A stretch of 64,000 nt of DNA from Bryopsis sp. KO-2023 (taxonomy: Eukaryota > Chlorophyta > Ulvophyceae > Bryopsidales > Bryopsidaceae): contig BSYQ01000010.1 in assembly GCA_030272585.1 (NCBI GenBank), positions 682,001-746,000 on the forward strand. Direction: 5' to 3'. The notes under the pieces were generated by a model, which saw only the letters and a program-made list of their open reading frames with translations, had not been told where the DNA came from and searched no databases. Of this stretch, positions 47,601 to 56,297 are shown piece after piece (the first letter of the stretch is position 1; every line of letters starts with the position of its first letter). The position numbers were made by a program, and so were the translations under genes.

Positions 47601-48415
47601 CCAATCTCATCCTCAGTGTTGAATGGCTGTGTTCGCTCTATTGCGTCAGGCAATTCATGTTGGCCTAAAGCTTTCTCTTCAGATTCTTGCACTACAACCA
47701 TGAATGCTGTCTCTGTTTTGAGATGACGCATCATTCTCTTAGCTGAACACTCAGTCACTGGCACTTCTTGCAGTATCGACTGTACTTTTCGTTCAGGTTC
47801 AATACTCTCTTGGGTTGGATGACGCAACGGGAGATGAAACACTTGGCTGTTTTTGCAAACTGAAATCTCATTCTGCTGAAAGTCTATGCGGGGGTTTTCT
47901 TTCTGCAACCAAGGCATGCCCAATATTAGGTCATAACCAAGGTCTGGGAACAGATCCGCTTTCATTTTGCACTTCAGCCCTCCTATCTTTACTCGGAGGT
48001 TGTTACAGCTGCCAGCCAGTTCTTTAATATCTCCGTTTGCCAACATTGCTCTCTTAGAGCTTGGTGTAATCGACAACCCGAGATCACGCGCTACCTTATC
48101 ATTGATATAGTTTGCGGTACTTCCACAATCAATGAATGCATAAAGGTCCGTGGTCTTGATCCGTGCTTTTACTTCGTACCCTCTCACAGGCACTTCTTGA
48201 ATTTTTAACAGAGGGCATGTGTCACCCTTGGTTGACGAAGTTGATCGAACTTCTGACACATTAACTCGCTCTGTGGTAGACCGCTGGGTTGTTTCTGACC
48301 CACTATCGTCTACGTCTGCAGGCAGGGACTCCTGTAGACTACTCTGCGACTCCAATGAGCCCACAGATTCACTAACAGAGGGAAGAGATGCAGATGACGC
48401 ATGAGGCGCGTCCAT
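44675..48415 (-). CDS. Element C pol: protease, RT, RNase H, integrase, chromodomain
   Basis: The ATG-initiated part is 1246 residues, but the frame is open back to the slip site at 48684-48691, so the natural product is probably a Gag-Pol fusion. Domains: protease with FIDCGSTANY at about residue 92 (DCG where DSG/DTG is usual); RT with FIDD at about 470; RNase H with TDAS at about 622; integrase zinc module (HTGPARTG...CPVCQQ) at about 826-860; DDE core with TTDLVTD, SDRDPRF and a Glu after HPQTDGQ; a GPF module (RRFVGPFEI); and a C-terminal chromodomain (YLVLWKGYDLLDATWEP). The chromodomain assigns it to the chromoviruses and is expected to steer integration to marked chromatin. No break was found. 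Confidence 0.95.
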   Translation of the reverse strand: MDAPHASSASLPSVSESVGSLESQSSLQESLPADVDDSGSETTQRSTTERVNVSEVRSTSSTKGDTCPLLKIQEVPVRGYEVKARIKTTDLYAFIDCGSTANYINDKVARDLGLSITPSSKRAMLANGDIKELAGSCNNLRVKIGGLKCKMKADLFPDLGYDLILGMPWLQKENPRIDFQQNEISVCKNSQVFHLPLRHPTQESIEPERKVQSILQEVPVTECSAKRMMRHLKTETAFMVVVQESEEKALGQHELPDAIERTQPFNTEDEIGKLIRSDTPAEIKKVVETHRGVFPRDLPPGIPPKRKGHEFKIDLEDPTPIHRPIYKLSPAELDEVKAQVDYLLEQKKIKPSESPWGAPILFVPKKDGGLRMCVDYRWINKVTVKNRYPLPLPEELMDRVFKAKVFSKLDLRSGYWQFPVRPSDTDKTAFRTRYGHFEFLVAPFGLTNCPAQFQTLVQDLLAEFLDDFVVVFIDDILIFSENMEQHAEHLEKVLSRLAEYQLFAKASKSELAVATVDYLGYRISGSGLKPQEQKVKAVKEWKELQSVSDVRSFLGMVSYYRKFIPQFAHVAGPLHDLVKKDHPWRWGQVERGAFNELKKRLSQAPVLIFPDASLPYTVITDASNEAIGAVLTQDHGEGLQPIAYLSRRFKPAEPNYAPYDKELCAICYAMVQWRHYLEGCVGGVTVFTDHQPLTHILSQRNLSRTQARWLEAGYLTSINPKISYIKGKANVLADALSRSVPKPVETAMNISTWQVHQASQDEWKQALQADNSLVKIVRKLESGEEVEGYFLREGILWTVPKRGLVEKVVVPKGQRNKIMKECHETPSAGHTGPARTGEILARRYWWKGWMNELKAFVRECPVCQQIKADTQKPMGLLQPLPIPERKWEQITTDLVTDLPASNGFSAVAVFVDRLTKFVHFAPCTKEITAAGYAQLFIEHVYRNHGLPKVIVSDRDPRFTSKFWQTLFKALGTEIRMSTAYHPQTDGQSEVTIRTLENFLRPYAERYPHKWVEYLPTAEFAANNAVNASTGFAPAYLMYGYHPETPNIGGTATQFQVEAVKTMVARMAQDLDTAKAYYSRAQHRMCVSANKKRKDIAFEKGDKVLIKSRFIPLAALNKVSPKLRRRFVGPFEIVEKISKVAYRVQLPETWLIHPVFHVSKFKRYHASSDNSRQIQPPEGELIGSEVEYKVENILRARGKRNREYLVLWKGYDLLDATWEPEANLVNAPDILRAFKEKERKELQKGRE

Positions 48416-48672
48416 CTCATCCGGTGTGCTTTCCTTCTGTTCATTTTTCCAATCGCAGTTGTCATGTGCCGATTGGGTAGATGTGGAGAGTGTCTCTGTT
48501 CTCTCTTCACGCGGTGTACTAGTCCGCTCCTCAGGTTTTCCGCTGTGAGTACTTTTAACCTTTTTCGAGGCACCTACTTTTGATCTATGCTTCCTACGCC
48601 GCCTACGAACTCTATTTCGCTTACGACGTTTGCGTCGGCCAGGCTCGGACGAAGCAGTTTCCTGCCTGGCGG

Positions 48673-51324
48673 TCAGTTTAACATTTTTTTTACATCGGGG
48701 AGGTTTTTCACCTCCTCCAATCTAGGACATTGCCTCACAGGATGACCCTTCTTTCCACAAAGATAACAATTATATCCCCCTCCCCCCTGGGGGTTCTGTC
48801 TTCCCTGGTTGGCTTGTCCTCTTCCACGGTTACCACCACCGCGTCCACGTCCACCACCACCACGTCCTCCTCCTCGTCCTTGTTGCTGTTGCTGCTGCTG
48901 TTGCACTCCTGCGGCAGCTTGTGGTGGTGCTTGGGCTGGTGGTGTAGGGTTCTGCTGCTGCTGACCCTGATTCTGGCCTTTCTTCTTTCTTCCACCACGC
49001 CAGACTCCTTTCTTTTTCTGATTGGTTTGCCCTCCTTGGCCTTGTGTTCCAACTCCAAGGGCTTCCAATCGTTCGGCGGATATGATGGCGGCCTCTACAT
49101 CTCGAGGTACCGTTGCTGCGACTAACTTCTGAACTTCACTTTTAAGTCCATCCACGAAGAGCAAATACTGGTGATCCTCTTCGAGGTCTGGAATCCTCAA
49201 AACTAACCGCTGAAACTCTTTTACAAACTGTTTCACGGTTCCAGTCTGCTTGAGTTTATGGAGGTCACGCCACGCTTCATCTCGATCACTAGAGAATTCG
49301 AAAGCTGTAGCTAAGCCATCCATGAAGTCCATCCAGTCACGGAAGGGTGGTCTTTCACCTCGGTGAATTTTCAACTCTTGCATCGTTAACCAATCCGAGG
49401 CAGCCCCATAGAGGTTAGTGGCCATAATCGATTGCCACTGTGCTTCATGCACTCCGCAGGTTCTCAAGTACCGCGTCATGAGCACTTGCCATTTACGGGC
49501 TTTTGGTTCTCCACTTCCGTTAAATGCGCGAGGCATTTGCAACTTGACGGTGCTAGGCAACCACTGTCCTTGCCTAGGAGGTCCTGGGCCTGCTGGTCCA
49601 GCGCCACCTCCACCTCCACCTCCACCAGGAGGTCCACCGGGAGGTCCACCGCCTCCACCATCTCCACCGCCGCCACCACCTCCTCCGCCATCAGGCGCAC
49701 CTGGAATGCGGGAAGGTGGGCGGTTTCGTCTGTCGCGGTAATCATCACCGCCATCATCATCTGGGTCGTCATCACCAGGGTCTCCAAAGTTACCTCGCAT
49801 GCGAGGAACTCGACTGGGTCCACCAGTAGACTCATATGAACCAAGTGCAGCAAAGGGATTATTTTCTACCCTTGCTCCCAAAGCACTTAACCCAAGTCCC
49901 AATCTTCCAGTACGTGTGGGGATCTGCATGGGTTCTTTTCCTTTCTCTTCTCTGACCTGTGCCTTAGCACGCTCAAGGTCAATTTGATATAACACTTCTG
50001 CTGAGGAGAGAATTCTTGGGTTAGTTCGTGTGGGTCTACGTGATCCATCGGCAGAGTCGGGTTCTGAGATGCGTACTCCAGGCTGAGCTCTTGTACTTGG
50101 AGGTATCAATTGAGGGAATGTGAAATCAGCGTCTGGTGCGCTGTCCACTGCAGTGCATGGTGGTGCTTCTGCAGCAACAATTTCACCCTCCTCGACCTGT
50201 ACTGCTGGAGGAGCCGGTATTGTTGAGGTTCCTGCCCCAACCATTCCTACCGCGAAGCTCTGGTCTAGTGGCGGCCATGATGCAGCCAACTGCTTTACTG
50301 ATTTCTTCGGCAACGGCATCCCAAAGGCTGAGTCCTCAGGCTCAGGAGAAGTTGATTCTTCTCGCTCTGGTGATACTGCACGAGCATCACTTCCACTTTG
50401 GGCACTCTGACTTCCGCCACTCACATCCTCCATGCTTCGTTCCAGGCCAGATAATCTTAAGGCAACCACATCAGCTGCATCTTGCTGCTGATCCCAGGTC
50501 TTGGATGCCTTCTTCTCCAAGGCAATCAAATCTTTTTGAATTGCTACTCTGGAGCTCTGCAAACGCTTCACCTCAGCACCTTGCTTATGCAAGGACTCCC
50601 GAAACAATTCTAGAGTCCGTTCGACTTTTTCGTTGGAATCCGCAACAGTTCCTAATAAGCCTTCAATTCTCCGCCCTTGAACAAGGGATAACTCGGAGAG
50701 TTGTTTTAACTGAAGTGCTGATGCTTCAGTTGCTTCTTTTAGGTCAGCAAAACGAGAGTCCGCTAGAATGTCTGCGGCATCCATTCTCCTCGTTATTGCT
50801 TCCACAGAAGCTTTGATCTCGGCTCTTTCTTTTCTATGGTCGATATCTTGGCGTAATAGCCTCTGCTCGTATCGACTATGTTGAGCCGCTACTGAATCCA
50901 GCTTCTGCTGTTGCGACACCACCGCATGCTGTGTGGCCTCAACCTGTTGCGCATGCTGGTGCTGTGTTTCCAGCGCCTGCCCGATCACCTCTGATGCGCC
51001 AGCCAGTTGGTTCGACACAGAGGCCTCAGTATGGGCTAGCCTCTGCCCCAGTGTCTGGTCAACTTGCTGCAGGTGACCCCTTAGCCCGTGGGCTAAATCG
51101 TCCACACGGTCATGGACCGCATCCACATCCTCTCTTAAGGCTTCCGCATCAGCTCCCATGTCTATGTCGACAGCTGCTTGCTGGACATTGTGGATGTTCT
51201 GGACGTTTATTTGTTGATACACAACATTGGGTGCGTCAGGCAATTCCTCATCGAACTCAGGTTCAATCCCTGGCTCTTCGACTTGAGGCTCGCGCACTGC
51301 CAATGCGTGTTCACGGTCAGCCAT
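48673..51324 (-). CDS. Element C gag
   Basis: A frame of 883 residues from an ATG. The first 300 residues are Gln/Glu-rich with heptads (coiled coil); a Pro/Ser/acidic middle and a Gly/Pro-rich linker follow; the retrotransposon gag core is at about 600-760 (WLTMQELKIHRGERPPFRDW; LHKLKQTGTVKQFVKEFQRL). Then come a polyQ stretch, an RGG-box region and one CCHC knuckle (CYLCGKKGHPVRQC) near the C-terminus. The size is about twice that of usual chromovirus gag because of the coiled-coil extension. The ATG 51324 is followed without break, and E shows the same start. Confidence 0.93.
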   Translation of the reverse strand: MADREHALAVREPQVEEPGIEPEFDEELPDAPNVVYQQINVQNIHNVQQAAVDIDMGADAEALREDVDAVHDRVDDLAHGLRGHLQQVDQTLGQRLAHTEASVSNQLAGASEVIGQALETQHQHAQQVEATQHAVVSQQQKLDSVAAQHSRYEQRLLRQDIDHRKERAEIKASVEAITRRMDAADILADSRFADLKEATEASALQLKQLSELSLVQGRRIEGLLGTVADSNEKVERTLELFRESLHKQGAEVKRLQSSRVAIQKDLIALEKKASKTWDQQQDAADVVALRLSGLERSMEDVSGGSQSAQSGSDARAVSPEREESTSPEPEDSAFGMPLPKKSVKQLAASWPPLDQSFAVGMVGAGTSTIPAPPAVQVEEGEIVAAEAPPCTAVDSAPDADFTFPQLIPPSTRAQPGVRISEPDSADGSRRPTRTNPRILSSAEVLYQIDLERAKAQVREEKGKEPMQIPTRTGRLGLGLSALGARVENNPFAALGSYESTGGPSRVPRMRGNFGDPGDDDPDDDGGDDYRDRRNRPPSRIPGAPDGGGGGGGGGDGGGGGPPGGPPGGGGGGGGAGPAGPGPPRQGQWLPSTVKLQMPRAFNGSGEPKARKWQVLMTRYLRTCGVHEAQWQSIMATNLYGAASDWLTMQELKIHRGERPPFRDWMDFMDGLATAFEFSSDRDEAWRDLHKLKQTGTVKQFVKEFQRLVLRIPDLEEDHQYLLFVDGLKSEVQKLVAATVPRDVEAAIISAERLEALGVGTQGQGGQTNQKKKGVWRGGRKKKGQNQGQQQQNPTPPAQAPPQAAAGVQQQQQQQQGRGGGRGGGGRGRGGGNRGRGQANQGRQNPQGGGGYNCYLCGKKGHPVRQCPRLEEVKNLPDVKKMLN
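48684..48691 (-). promoter_or_regulatory. -1 ribosomal frameshift site between gag and pol of element C
   Basis: On the minus strand the end of gag reads GTA AAA AAA ATG TTA AAC TGA. The heptamer A-AAA-AAA stands in gag phase, and slipping by -1 enters the pol frame, which is open from here to the pol stop. The gag stop is only about ten bases downstream. A stimulating structure downstream was not assessed. Confidence 0.75.
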
Positions 51325-51455
51325 GGTCTCTCAGCCACTATTTGGGAGTACTCAACAACCACGGTTGGAGTTTCTCTCTACCAAACAAACAAACAAAAAC
51401 GTTGGTTGCGCCACGTTCACAAGTTTCGATCTCAAGAACTTAAAGTTCTTGCCCT

Positions 51456-51467
51456 GCTCCGAAACCA
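51456..51467 (-). other. Primer-binding site of element C
   Basis: TGGTTTCGGAGC on the minus strand, two bases inside the 5' LTR. Confidence 0.85.
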
Positions 51468-51469
51468 AT

Positions 51470-51889
51470 TGATAGTGAAGCTTGTGGGTGACGCAATAGT
51501 GGTCGGCTGTGTTGGTTGGATTCGTGATAACTTGCTGGCTAACGCAAGTATACTTGTGGGGTTTGTTGGTTTAGACAACTCTCTAGCTAGCGCGGTTGTG
51601 AACGCTACCAGAGCACTTGGGTTGGGAAGTGATTGCGTCAGGCAAACACTTAACACACACACACACAAACACACACACAAGCGGGAACACACCAATCCCA
51701 CGAATCCCGAGTTCTTACAAAATAAAGTGAATGTCAAAACAACGAGTGGGCCTCTTAAGTACCCCTAAGTGTAGTACGCTGACGCATGCCCCAAACTCTG
51801 GGTCTAATCTGTCTTACTCGTGAACCCACATGCGTCAGCCACCCTCGGCTCTATCCCAAACTACCTCGTATAGCGCTAAAAGACTAACA
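51470..51889 (-). repeat. 5' LTR of element C (420 bp)
   Basis: No differences from the copy at 41795-42214 were seen when the two were read side by side; TSD CCTAT follows at 51890-51894. Confidence 0.92.
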
Positions 51890-51894
51890 CCTAT

Positions 51895-54179
51895 AGACGC
51901 AACCGCGAGACTTTGAGAAGTTTCTTTGACAAAGCGATGCCGTGAGAAGGATCCAAAGACGACGGAGGTGGCGGCTCATGCAATGGAAAACAAAAGAAGG
52001 AATGTGCGGACATTCAAAAATTACTCTTCTCCAACGAAGGAACCTCGAGCGGACGTGGAACTGACCGAAGGGCGGATTATCACAGAAGCCGAGCAAAGAA
52101 AGAAGCCGAAATAAATCCTGAACTATGAACCGTGGAGACGGAAGACACATACAGCTGAGTGACTGAATTCGTTCGAGCGGACTAATTGTACATCAGTTGG
52201 CGGAAACAGCAGCTGAAGCGGACAATGCACTTGTCAGGAGGAAAGCAACTTCGACTACGGCGGAAGAAGCGAAGTTCTGAAGAGAACTTGAAGGGTATTC
52301 GACTGGCAGAGTGTGACCAGCGGATTAAGCCTGTTGGAATATGACTGGCGAGTTAATATTGGCGGAATCAAATTGCTAGCGAATACGAAGACAAGAGGCA
52401 TTTGGGCGGACAAAATCCATTACTTGAGGCGGATATTGTGCTTGCAGAGGCGGAAATTGTGCCTGCAGAAGCGGAAATCATGCCTGCAGAAGCGGATATT
52501 GTGCCTGAAGAAGTGGATATTGTGCCTGAAGAAGCGACACAATTCCAGTGAGCGGAATGTGAAGGCGGAATTGATGATCTCAAAGAGCCAAGGCGGAAAA
52601 TATCAGTCAAGACGGAATTTGAGGACCATAGTCGCAAGTACAATTAGGAACGAATGAAAGGGCGTCAAAGCGAACGTTGAAGCGACCTAGCGGACAACAC
52701 TGAGCGGAAGTTCTGATCGACAACCGACTTGGAGGCGTGAAGGTGGTTATGCAACGATTGACTCAGTCATGAGCGGATTATGGATGTTCTGAAGCTGAGG
52801 ATGTAATGGAGACTTATGGGGGTTTACCAAAGCATCAGAGGATTGGCCGAAGACAACAAAGAATCGCCAGGGTGGATTAAAATGGACCATCAGGGCGGAG
52901 TAATTCAAACCGCCGAAGAAGGAGCGGACATTATTTGAAGACCAAACTCGGAAAAACATTGGAGCGGACCATCGAAGACAATAGCACTGGAGCAGAAAGG
53001 ACGAAGAGGTCAGGGAATGGCCGGACGCTCTGCTGCATATACTGGCTCTCGCTGCTACGTAGGGACTCTAGTAGCCAACCAGCGGATTGTGATTCGATGA
53101 GATCCTGGGGGAAATGTAGGCCTCAGACAAATCTCTATAGCAGTGGCCATACATGTTATGGATATGCTCGAGCGGCTATTGTTCTGAGGTGTTGCGGCGG
53201 ACAAACTCATGGGAGATTCGTAGGGACGTTGAAGAGAGAAGAAGCTGAGAGATCAGCCGGACTTCTCATCGGTGTACTGGCTCTCGCTGCTAAGTGGGGA
53301 CTCTAGCAGTCAACCAGCTTCGTGAGATCCTGGGGGTATCCGCATAGGATTTGGCCTCGGACAAATCTCTACACTGATGACCGCTTATATACTAGCGGAT
53401 AAACGTAACGAATGGAGTGTTGTGCCTAAGTGATATCCGACCAAGCGTTTTACCGAGCGAAGAACGAAGATGTACCATGGAAGGAAGGAAAAATATCAGT
53501 TGTAAATGAAGAAAACGGAAGTGGAAATCTGACCAAGGAATTGCAGCGGAATTGGAATTGACCAAAACTGCAATGGATGAAAAGCCGCAGCGGATATCAA
53601 CAGAAGCGGACTACAGGAGAGTGTCTGACAAGAGCGAAGCTTATGGTTTCCGACTAAGTGAAACTGCGAAGCGAGGTAGCGAGCGGAAGTTATAATCTAA
53701 GCTTGCGCGGACTTGGAGTCTTGAACGGATAAAGCATAGCGGGCATTTCTTCATGTTCGTGTGCTGAATCACGAGCAAGAAGACATTGCAAGCAATGCTT
53801 ATGCCATGTTTAACCTTCTCCTTGGCGGTACTCGTGGGCGGAATCCACATCCGCACCATAGAACCACGAGTTAGGAGAGGCTTGAGCGGGCTATTACTAA
53901 ATGCCCTGATGAAGCAAGCAGACGAAGAAGCGGGCATCCGTCCAAGCAAGAGACACAAGGTTTTTGGATTTCACAGAGTATGGGATCTGTTATGCCGTTT
54001 GAAAATCATCTTGTTTGCATGATTGTGAGGTTTGGTTTCTATTTTTCTATTTTTCTTCGTGTTTTGTTCAGTGGCTGGCCCTGTTTCTCTTTTTAGCGGC
54101 CAATCAAAGTACTTATTCTTTATTTCTTTCGGGTTTTTCTTTCGCGATTCACTTTCTTGAGTGCTGAGGACACCACTCG
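51895..54179 (+). repeat. GCGGA-studded internal region of element B, right part
   Basis: The same strand-biased GCGGA pattern continues after element C up to about 53900. At 52430-52550 a short array of units such as GGCGGAAATTGTGCCTGCAGA repeats about five times. A pair of near-repeats containing TACTGGCTCTCGCTGCTA stands at about 53038 and 53275. No ORF with a known motif. Confidence 0.8.
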
Positions 54180-54199
54180 GGGGGGGGGGGGGGAGTAGT
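54180..54199 (+). other. Polypurine tract of element B
   Basis: About fourteen G followed by AGTAGT directly before the 3' LTR; this is the expected plus-strand primer site. Confidence 0.75.
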
Positions 54200-54429
54200 T
54201 GATACGAGGTGACGAGGTTAGTGTCTAGATGTCCCATCGGTGAGTGGGTGTGTCACTGTAGAGTAAGGGGTTAGTGTGTTGTGGATGGTATAAAAGGGGT
54301 TGTATTTTTGACATTGTGTAACCTTTGGGGCTGGGTTTGCTATTGTGTTGTGTTCCCACGTTCTACCCTCCTCCACTTGGAGGAGGGCCCCTATCTACCC
54401 TTCCCCCTTTGGGGGAAGGGCCCCTATCA
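54200..54429 (+). repeat. 3' LTR of element B (230 bp)
   Basis: Appears identical to 34967-35196 and is followed by the ACCAC duplication. Confidence 0.92.
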
Positions 54430-54434
54430 ACCAC

Positions 54435-54649
54435 CGTAACCGGACCGTAACCGGAGTACAATTTTCGTCAGAAAATCGTACTTTTACGGCCGTAACCGTA
54501 GCACCGTACCACTCCGTACCGCTCCGTACCGGACCGTAACGACCGTAACGGCCGTAACAACCGTAAACCGTAGAAAGTGACCCCCGCAGGGTCCCGCGAT
54601 TCCAAAGGAACCCAGGGGGATTCGAACCCGCGACCCTACTGACTGCAGC
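54435..54649. mobile_element. Family-1 hAT-like element, right part, cut again by element D
   Basis: The sequence continues the element begun at 34918 and is the reverse complement of the right half of 24744-25208, including the tRNA-Cys-like T-arm (GGGATTCGAACCCGCG). It stops at GACTGCAGC where the LTR of element D begins; the rest of the element should lie beyond the right edge of the window. Confidence 0.82.
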
Positions 54650-54999
54650 TGCAACGGCTGCGACTCTGCAAGTCTGCCAGCCAAGCTGAAGGTGAAACAA
54701 TGGGAGACCAAGGTGCAAAGCACTCCAAACAAGGTTAAAAGCTAGGTTAAAACCAAGTGTACCAATACCCTAGAGGCGCTGCCCAAATACCCTGCTGCAG
54801 CACCTCTGACAAGACCTGATCCCCTGATCAGACAACTACTGAGCTGACACAGTGAACCCATCACTGTATCAGGTCAGATCACAGAATGTTCTGAGCTGCC
54901 AGTTCAGCAGGGACACCTGCTGAGCTGCCAGCTCGCCAACCTACAGTCAGATCTCCTGATTCAGGGCCCAGCAGGCTCTGAATCAGGCGATTCACTACA
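54650..54999 (-). repeat. Element D family LTR, outer copy (350 bp)
   Basis: TGCAACGG...CACTACA on the plus strand, 350 bp, in tandem with an apparently identical copy at 55004-55353. The two are joined by TTAA, giving CATTAATG. Confidence 0.88.
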
Positions 55000-55003
55000 T
55001 TAA

Positions 55004-55353
55004 TGCAACGGCTGCGACTCTGCAAGTCTGCCAGCCAAGCTGAAGGTGAAACAATGGGAGACCAAGGTGCAAAGCACTCCAAACAAGGTTAAAAGCTAGG
55101 TTAAAACCAAGTGTACCAATACCCTAGAGGCGCTGCCCAAATACCCTGCTGCAGCACCTCTGACAAGACCTGATCCCCTGATCAGACAACTACTGAGCTG
55201 ACACAGTGAACCCATCACTGTATCAGGTCAGATCACAGAATGTTCTGAGCTGCCAGTTCAGCAGGGACACCTGCTGAGCTGCCAGCTCGCCAACCTACAG
55301 TCAGATCTCCTGATTCAGGGCCCAGCAGGCTCTGAATCAGGCGATTCACTACA
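55004..55353 (-). repeat. 3' LTR of element D (350 bp)
   Basis: On the minus strand the LTR begins TGTAGTGAATCGCC right after the polypurine tract AGGTGGGGAGGAA (55354-55366). This defines it as the 3' LTR of the minus-strand element D. The 5' LTR should lie right of the window, beyond element E. Confidence 0.88.
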
Positions 55354-55366
55354 TTCCTCCCCACCT

Positions 55367-56297
55367 GAACTGCAGTAGCCCCTACTGCAACTTAGAAAGG
55401 AAAAACCCAAGAGACTGCAAGCTAACCAAAACCCATATCAGTGAAGAACTTCTTAGTTCAACTTCTGCCAATGAAAAACTCATATCTGCAATTCAGACCT
55501 GATCCAATGTATCGAATTAAAATAAAACATCTTTCAGATTTCAGTCACTGATAATCAAGTCCAAAATAAATGTAACCATACCAAGTCCTACCACTGGAAA
55601 TTGCTATCCCTTATGCACCCTGACACAACCATAACTTTCAAAGGGACCAAATTTCCCACAGAAATGTTTCAGCTCAACAAACTATCCATGGACCTGTAAT
55701 ATAGAAATCAGAGCCCTTCTTTCAAGCAAACACTGCACTCCATCTGCAGTCTGAAATAGAACCCAAATCTCTCATTTTTCCAGCCCCTCAAGTGTTGTAA
55801 TTCTGCCACTGATTTGTCAAACCAATTTCCATATTCAAAACTGAAATAAAAACTCCATGCAGGTTACTGTATCTGCCCTTTTAACCAGCCATACTCAAGT
55901 GGCAACAAATACCAACCTCACAAAGATAAAAACCCATTTGACTGGACTTGCAATGTATCAACAGGTGAACCATTCTCATAACCAAAACAGGTTGCAAACT
56001 TTAGAGTTTTCATCTCAACCTGACCAGAAACTGCAAAAGAGATCCTTGTCCACCTCCAACACACTGATCACCAGAAACTGGACAGCCCTAAGGGTTTAAC
56101 CCTGCCTGAAAAATTCCACTTCCAACACACTGATCACCAGAAACTGGACAGCCCTTGAAAAATTCCACTTCCAACACACTGATCACCAGAAACTGGACAG
56201 CCCTTGAAAAATTCCAACTCTTTCACTGCACCCATTGAGCAAACCACATTCAATCCTGCCACAACTCCCATGGTCACACCTCCTGTCGATTCCTGCC
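55367..56297 (-). other. 3' untranslated region of element D with 49-bp tandem repeats
   Basis: No ORF. Two exact-looking units of 49 bp (from 56107) and a partial third upstream (about 56050-56090) contain CACACTGATCACCAGAAACT. Tandem repeats near the 3' end are common in LTR elements; no function is assigned. Confidence 0.6.

Larger units (their letters stand above)
41795..51889 (-). mobile_element. Element C: intact 10.1-kb chromovirus (Ty3/gypsy) with third ORF
   Basis: The 420-bp LTRs at 41795-42214 and 51470-51889 look identical, and CCTAT flanks both ends (41790-41794, 51890-51894). On the minus strand it has PBS, gag, pol in the -1 frame, a third ORF, a polypurine tract and the 3' LTR. 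All frames are open, so it may be functional. It lies inside element B. A second copy of the family, E, starts at 62706. Confidence 0.95.
34967..54429 (+). mobile_element. Element B: 19.46-kb non-autonomous LTR element (LARD-like) with nested element C
   Basis: Two 230-bp LTRs (34967-35196 and 54200-54429) that look identical base for base are flanked by ACCAC duplications (34962-34966 and 54430-54434). A PBS follows the left LTR and a G-rich polypurine tract precedes the right one. After subtracting the nested element C (41795-51889 plus one TSD) the element is about 9.4 kb. Its internal 8.9 kb have no gag, protease, RT or integrase on either strand. This fits a large retrotransposon derivative mobilised in trans. 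Identical LTRs indicate recent insertion. Instead of genes it is filled with GCGGA words (see separate entries). Confidence 0.9.

Noticed and set aside
50136-50816. 226-codon plus-strand ORF opposite element C gag
   Set aside because: Antisense shadow of the gag frame, with no motif.
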